Assembly: GCF_021531695.1 (NCBI RefSeq)
Contig: NZ_JADYUI010000001.1
Span: 62,001 to 126,000, forward strand
Length of the DNA: 64,000 nt
From: Roseburia hominis
Lineage (GTDB): Bacteria; Bacillota; Clostridia; Lachnospirales; Lachnospiraceae
Reading direction: 5' to 3'
Below, piece after piece: positions 59,440 through 64,000 of this stretch. Numbering within the stretch: position 1 is the first letter of the stretch; the number at the start of each line of letters is the position of its first letter. The notes below the pieces were generated by a model. The model had not been told where the DNA came from, ran no database searches, and worked only from the letters and a program-made list of their open reading frames with translations. The position numbers and the translations under genes were made by a program.

Positions 59440-62088
59440 TTATAGATATTTATCTTCAAAATCAGTAACACGCATCGGGCGGTCATAATAGAACCCTTGA
59501 ATATACTGAACTTTCATATTTTTTAGCTTATTAAGCTGTTCGTCTTTTTCCACACCCTCTACACACATCTTCACGCCAATGGTTTCCGCAAGCTCAGAAA
59601 CCATCTTGACAAACACTTCAGAATAATCGTCTTTTCCAATATCAATTACAAAGCAACGGTCAATTTTTATCACATCAATCGGAAGCTCTCTGATATGATT
59701 TAAAGACGAATAGCCTGTTCCAAAGTCATCTAACGCCACCCAGACCCCAAGCTGCTTAATTTGCGCCAAAACTCGTTTCATACGTGCCATATCATTGATT
59801 GCAAGGCTTTCTGTCACCTCAAGTGTCAGATTCGTCGGCTTGATTTTTGTTTCTTTAATAATCTTTTTGATGCGATCGACCATATCATTCTGTAACAATT
59901 GAACGACCGAAAGATTTACATTAATACGATACTCCGGGTGTCCCATATCATTCCAGTATTTACAACGTCTGCAGGCTTCTTCTAAAATAAAATTGCCAAT
60001 CGGATTAATCAACCCTAAATACTCTGCAAGTGGAATAAATTCAGACGGAGAAACAAATCCCATTTTTTCAGAATTCCATCTTATCAATGCTTCTGCTCCT
60101 GCACAATGAGGCTCAGAACCTGTAATATCAATAATTGGCTGATAGTAGACTTCAAATTCCTTGCAGGAATCTAAAGTTGCATCATGCATATTTTTCTCTA
60201 ATTCCAGACGTTGTATTGATGTCACTTCTACCGTTTCATCATAAAATTCAATTCGGTTCTTTCCTGCTTTCTTGGCTTCATATAAAGCAATATCCGCCTT
60301 TTTGATTAAATCCTGGACATTTTCACCATCTTTCGGAAAACAAACTACTCCCATACTCATCGTACAGTAATAATCTGCTCCTTTTAAAAACCATGGTTTT
60401 AAAAAGATATTTCCAATCTCTTCAATAATCTGATTCAACATATTGAAATAATAATGTGAAACAATGATGATAAACTCATCGCCGCCCATACGATAACACG
60501 TTGTCTCAATTCCCGTGATTCGCTGTAAACTGTGAGAAATTGCTTTTAACAACACATCTCCATACTGATGTCCCAATCCATCATTAATATGTTTAAAATC
60601 ATCCAGGTCAATATATAATAAAGCCCCCTGTCCGTTCACTTCTTTTGTCTTTTTTACATACTCTTCCAAATCCTGCTCGCAACGCATGCGATTATAAAGT
60701 CCGGTCAGGAAATCATTGTTTGCCTGCTTTTCGATTTTCTGCTGATAAAGCTTTTTATCCGTTACATCATAAATAGTACAAAGAAGAACATCTCGCCCAT
60801 CTACCCATTGAATTCTGATATAGAAAAAGTCATAATAACGCTTCAATAGTTCCGAATAAACTTCACTGCTCTTTCCATTGTCAGGTTCCTTATATTCTTC
60901 ATCTAAAAGCGTATAAAACTCTTCCAGATCACATTGCTTCGGAAACATCTCCCGAAACTGCTGGTTCGCATACAACCTCTGCTTTGTAGCCGGATCAACC
61001 ACATAAATTGCACATCCTACATTCTCCAAAATAGCTTCTAAAGCTGCATAAGAACTGGTCAGGGAATCTCTGGTAATCCTTTTTGTTAATATGCTCTGAA
61101 GTACCTGCTTGGAATCGTTGATAAACTTAATTTCTGTAGTATCCCAGACTCTGTCCTGCTTCGTCTGACAAAAGCAGGCATACATCTTGAACCCATGGTT
61201 GCCTTCAATCGGGAATAAGATTGCCGCACGAATTCCCACACATTGAAACAACGGCTGAAATTTTGCCGGAAGCGGTACATCCGAAGAAATAATAAAGGGT
61301 TTTCCCGTCCAGAATGGAAGTTCTTCCACCTGAATTCCCTGCCCTTTTTCCTTCCATGGTTCCAAATCTTCTTCTGCATATTCACAAATGATATCAACTG
61401 CTTCTTCGTCTTCCTGCATATGAAGCAGAAATGCACGATTGATTTTTAAAAAATGACAGACTTCATGTAATATTTTTTCCCCGATTTCCACGAATGTTTT
61501 CTCACTGCCAAGCTCCTGTACAATCGTAGTCATTGTCTCATTACGTAATAGTTCTTCTTCTGTACGCTTTCGTTCCTGTAAACTTTTTGAAAATGCCTCC
61601 TGTGCAAATGCCTCATCCAATTTCGCGGCAAGATATTGCTTAGAGATTGTGATCAAAAATTTAACAGCCTTGTCAAAACGTTCTTCTGACGTAGTCATAA
61701 TATAATCCGGATAAGGCTTTGTTGCGTCTTCCTTCTCCTTTATGATTCCTGCCAGTAACCAGGTTGCAACAATTTTCTGATTTACTTTAACAGAAACACC
61801 ACATATTTTAATTCTTCCGTCATACACCCACTCTTCTGCAACTTCTTCAATGGCAGAAGAATTCAGCTTATCCCTAAGAATCGAATAGTATTTTTCATCT
61901 ACTCTCTCACCAAGCCATTCTCTTTCTTCTTTTGTGCCATATACAGCAGTAATTGCTCCATGCTTTCTGCTGACACACACTGCATAGATATTGCTTGCCG
62001 CACAAAAATAGTCCTGAACCTCCTGAATCTGATTTCTGTCAATCATACTGTACTCTAAGGCTGTCCCATCCTTTGTATCGTATCTCAT
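59440..62088 (-). CDS. PocR-GAF-PAS-GGDEF-EAL cyclic-di-GMP protein
   Basis: Cyclic-di-GMP enzyme of 882 residues with a ligand-sensing N-terminus. It begins with a PocR-like domain (about 10-160), then a GAF domain (about 200-345), a PAS segment (about 350-450), GGDEF (about 470-620) and EAL (about 640-880). The synthase motif is CYRMGGDEFIII; no RxxD inhibitory site precedes it. The phosphodiesterase motifs are GAEALIRWN, NVNLSVVQL, LEVTES and DDFGTGYSS. Both activities look possible, so the net effect is not predictable. It overlaps the methyltransferase gene by 4 bp. Confidence 0.93.
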   Translation of the reverse strand: MRYDTKDGTALEYSMIDRNQIQEVQDYFCAASNIYAVCVSRKHGAITAVYGTKEEREWLGERVDEKYYSILRDKLNSSAIEEVAEEWVYDGRIKICGVSVKVNQKIVATWLLAGIIKEKEDATKPYPDYIMTTSEERFDKAVKFLITISKQYLAAKLDEAFAQEAFSKSLQERKRTEEELLRNETMTTIVQELGSEKTFVEIGEKILHEVCHFLKINRAFLLHMQEDEEAVDIICEYAEEDLEPWKEKGQGIQVEELPFWTGKPFIISSDVPLPAKFQPLFQCVGIRAAILFPIEGNHGFKMYACFCQTKQDRVWDTTEIKFINDSKQVLQSILTKRITRDSLTSSYAALEAILENVGCAIYVVDPATKQRLYANQQFREMFPKQCDLEEFYTLLDEEYKEPDNGKSSEVYSELLKRYYDFFYIRIQWVDGRDVLLCTIYDVTDKKLYQQKIEKQANNDFLTGLYNRMRCEQDLEEYVKKTKEVNGQGALLYIDLDDFKHINDGLGHQYGDVLLKAISHSLQRITGIETTCYRMGGDEFIIIVSHYYFNMLNQIIEEIGNIFLKPWFLKGADYYCTMSMGVVCFPKDGENVQDLIKKADIALYEAKKAGKNRIEFYDETVEVTSIQRLELEKNMHDATLDSCKEFEVYYQPIIDITGSEPHCAGAEALIRWNSEKMGFVSPSEFIPLAEYLGLINPIGNFILEEACRRCKYWNDMGHPEYRINVNLSVVQLLQNDMVDRIKKIIKETKIKPTNLTLEVTESLAINDMARMKRVLAQIKQLGVWVALDDFGTGYSSLNHIRELPIDVIKIDRCFVIDIGKDDYSEVFVKMVSELAETIGVKMCVEGVEKDEQLNKLKNMKVQYIQGFYYDRPMRVTDFEDKYL

Positions 62089-63560
62089 GCATTCTCCCCC
62101 TTAAATCGTATCACAAACAAATAATATTCATCTTTCTCACGCATCAGATATTCTTTTAACAAATGAAACCTTTTATCCACACGCATCTGTCGTTTGATAA
62201 ATCCTTTTTCATTAGAATATAAAACCATAACTCCATTTTCTTTTAAATGTTTTGCTGCTTTTTCAAAAAAATGTTCGTAGAAGGCACTTTGTTCTTCTTT
62301 GGTTTTCTTTCCTTTTACCGGCATATTCGAAATGATTTCGTCAAACAGATATTCATGTGTAAAATCAAAAAAATCCCTGTTAACATACGCAATCTTTTTC
62401 TCCGCTAATGCTGTGTTCTCTCGCGCTTTCTCAATCGCTTCTCCAAATATATCCGTACCATACATATCTCCTGCCGGAATAAACTTGTCCCTCTCAATCA
62501 GCATCGTTCCGACGCCACAAAACGGATCTAATACCTGTGCACCCTCATGCAGATACGGTCTTGCTATCTCCATCATAAGTGCTGCCGTAGCCGGATGAAT
62601 GGACGTCGCAATACTGTTCTTTCGATATGAAAAACGTCTCATCGGTATTGTATATAACTTCACACACGGAAAGAAATATCCATCCTTACTCTGCAAAAGC
62701 CGAATCTCAACTTCATAATCAGAAGTCGAATTAATGAGTCTTCTGCCACTCTTTTCTTCCAATACCGCAGCAATTCGTTTTGCAAACACGGTACGCTTAT
62801 CCAGTGGCTGACTGCTCCTTATCTCTAAGCGAAAATAAAAAGGTGCCGCACCTTCATGGCATTTCTCTAATTTTTCGAGCAGATTACTTTCGGCCAATTC
62901 CTTTCCTATCGTACCCGGATTTCCTTCCAGCTTTTTACTGCAGTCTAATAAAAAAAGCAATTCTCGATAGGTCCGCAAATACAAATATGGTGTTAAATCT
63001 GCTGTCTCTATTACAACTCCCAATGGATGCATCTGCGTCTTTTCTCTTTTAAGCTGTTCGCATACAATCTCTCTGCATTCTTTTGATACCGTAAGCAGTA
63101 TAGAATTTTTCTCCTTATAACCTGTAAATTTGTGCTTCGTTCGTCCTTCATATTTTAAAAAGATTTTTTCCAGTTCTTTTATCTGTTCATTCACATGCTT
63201 TTTCTCTTCTTCTGTTGGAACAATCGCACACAAATTTTCATATCTTCTTTTAAAATCAGGCAAATATTTTTTACAGTCAAGCTTCCCCATCGCAATAAGA
63301 TACGAACTTTTTACAAAATTCTTTTCTTCGATTTCATAGGCGTGATAAAGGGAAAAAAGTGCTTCCTCACATTCGATATCTCCGAGCGCTAATGCCGCAT
63401 TTTTTCGTACTTTTGCATCGCTATCGGAAAGCAAATTTATAAAAACCTCCGGTTGTATCTCTACCTTTGGCGTTTCTTCTTTTAAACACTGTCGAAACAA
63501 AGACAGGTTCTTTCTCACATCTTTTTGCTGCTTGATTGCTTCATATACTGCTTCTATCAT
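62085..63560 (-). CDS. HEAT-repeat and RNA methyltransferase fusion protein
   Basis: The 491-residue protein has an N-terminal HEAT-type repeat part (about 1-120; VRKNAALALGDIECEEALFS), a THUMP-like middle (about 150-300) and a C-terminal SAM methyltransferase (about 320-491) with AQVLDPFCGVGTMLIERDKF and the motif IISNMPVKGKKT, like the NPPY-type loop of TrmN/Trm14 and TRM11 enzymes. It probably methylates guanine or adenine in RNA. Fusing HEAT repeats to this domain set is unusual. It is coupled to the cyclic-di-GMP gene. Confidence 0.8.
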   Translation of the reverse strand: MIEAVYEAIKQQKDVRKNLSLFRQCLKEETPKVEIQPEVFINLLSDSDAKVRKNAALALGDIECEEALFSLYHAYEIEEKNFVKSSYLIAMGKLDCKKYLPDFKRRYENLCAIVPTEEEKKHVNEQIKELEKIFLKYEGRTKHKFTGYKEKNSILLTVSKECREIVCEQLKREKTQMHPLGVVIETADLTPYLYLRTYRELLFLLDCSKKLEGNPGTIGKELAESNLLEKLEKCHEGAAPFYFRLEIRSSQPLDKRTVFAKRIAAVLEEKSGRRLINSTSDYEVEIRLLQSKDGYFFPCVKLYTIPMRRFSYRKNSIATSIHPATAALMMEIARPYLHEGAQVLDPFCGVGTMLIERDKFIPAGDMYGTDIFGEAIEKARENTALAEKKIAYVNRDFFDFTHEYLFDEIISNMPVKGKKTKEEQSAFYEHFFEKAAKHLKENGVMVLYSNEKGFIKRQMRVDKRFHLLKEYLMREKDEYYLFVIRFKGENA

Positions 63561-63632
63561 AAATAATCCTTCTTCAACTCAATACCTGTATTTCCTTTAT
63601 TTTACTTGATTTTTGCCTATTTCGCAAGTATT

Positions 63633-64000
63633 TCATCGCTCACTTCCCATTCTCGCAGCAATCCCCTTGTCAAATGGATGTTTTATCTTTTGCAATTTTG
63701 TATAATAATCTGCATATTCCGTCAATTTTTCGGATGGATTTCTCCCAGTCAGCACTACTTCCAAGGTTTCTTTTCGATTTTTAAGAAATTCCAAAAGCTT
63801 TTCTTCCGGCAAAATTCCACTGTTACAGGCATCAATGACCTCATCTAATACCAGCAATTCAAAATCTTCTTCCGCTACCTTTTTTACAATTTCATCAAAA
63901 TACTTACGGTATGCCTCCCCTGCTTCCTTCTTCTCATCCGTTGTCATACAAAATGTAAATCCAAATTTTTGTTTCAAAGAAAAGACCGTAATCCCATCTA
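63633..64000 (-). CDS. cobO: Cob(I)yrinic acid a,c-diamide adenosyltransferase, C-terminal part
   Basis: The window edge cuts the 5' end, so the P-loop is not visible. The visible part has FTFCMTTDEKKEAGEAYRKY, LVLDEVIDACNSG, VVLTGRNPSEKLTEYADYYT and the closing PFDKGIAARMGSER, which match the BtuR/CobO/CobA type adenosyltransferase (Walker B and the TGR corrinoid segment). It forms adenosylcobamide from the reduced corrinoid. The frame is open to base 64000; the TTG at 63975-63977 is inside the coding region and not the real start. Confidence 0.85.
   Translation of the reverse strand, partial: DGITVFSLKQKFGFTFCMTTDEKKEAGEAYRKYFDEIVKKVAEEDFELLVLDEVIDACNSGILPEEKLLEFLKNRKETLEVVLTGRNPSEKLTEYADYYTKLQKIKHPFDKGIAARMGSER

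Overview
The window looks like a piece of chromosome from an AT-rich, Gram-positive anaerobe of the Clostridia, most likely family Lachnospiraceae. The reasons are the gene order priA-def-fmt-yugP-rsmB-rlmN-stp-prkC-rsgA-rpe-thiN, the rpoD-dnaG-dgt block, a YlmC/YmxH PRC-barrel gene next to nrdR, DUF5685 and TGS-type nucleoside kinase genes, strong AGGAGG ribosome binding sites, and a PyrI-dependent aspartate transcarbamoylase. The genus cannot be fixed from the sequence alone. No tRNA, rRNA or CRISPR array was seen.

Layout. 1-2.5 kb: start of yqeG (cut by the left edge), a small unknown gene, nrdR, a PRC-barrel gene and ychF. 2.48-11.08 kb: an integrated element inserted exactly at the start codon of ychF. 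It has a Tn916-type integrase and excisionase, a second small tyrosine recombinase, a HigBA-type toxin-antitoxin pair with a clear operator, an HNH nuclease, a primase-like replication gene fused to the tail of a MobA/MobL relaxase, an HU-like protein and paired arm repeats at both ends. 11.1-25.1 kb: chemoreceptor gene, then the long minus-strand operon from priA down to thiN (translation quality control, rRNA methylation, PASTA kinase/phosphatase signalling). 25.2-29.7 kb: pyrBI on the plus strand, a DnaJ/DUF5685/zinc-ribbon group and the RNase P RNA gene. 29.7-37.1 kb: nucleoside kinase, Nif3-like protein, trmK, rpoD, dnaG and dgt. 37.1-50.3 kb: envelope and transport genes (acyltransferase, PAP2, epimerase, ABC exporter with a LytTR/DUF3021 pair, EamA, SLC13, MFS) and three redox genes (DUF362 ferredoxin, flavodoxin, FMN-binding protein). 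50.3-58.6 kb: two inverted copies of a large non-coding element enclose a MoxR-type ATPase/VWA protein/LRR protein operon, azlCD, a HAD phosphatase and a CBS protein. 58.6-64 kb: exonuclease III, a PocR-GAF-PAS-GGDEF-EAL protein, a HEAT-methyltransferase fusion and the end of a corrinoid adenosyltransferase gene.

Most unusual content. (1) The non-coding element at 50289-50939 and 57796-58595 has matched terminal inverted repeats and two consecutive giant stem-loops per copy (21-bp and about 25-bp perfect or near-perfect arms, each closing an apical domain of roughly 180-190 nt). The copies are nearly identical, and their terminal repeats have changed together. This is the best candidate for an undescribed mobile or RNA element. 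(2) The integrated element brings its own imitation of the ychF leader and start codon, so ychF remains translatable after insertion. (3) The MoxR/VWA/LRR operon has a degenerate HExxH motif in the VWA protein but an intact metal-binding VWA site. (4) A short palindromic repeat containing the sequence CTTGCTCA occurs four times, always in the same strand orientation between minus-strand genes.
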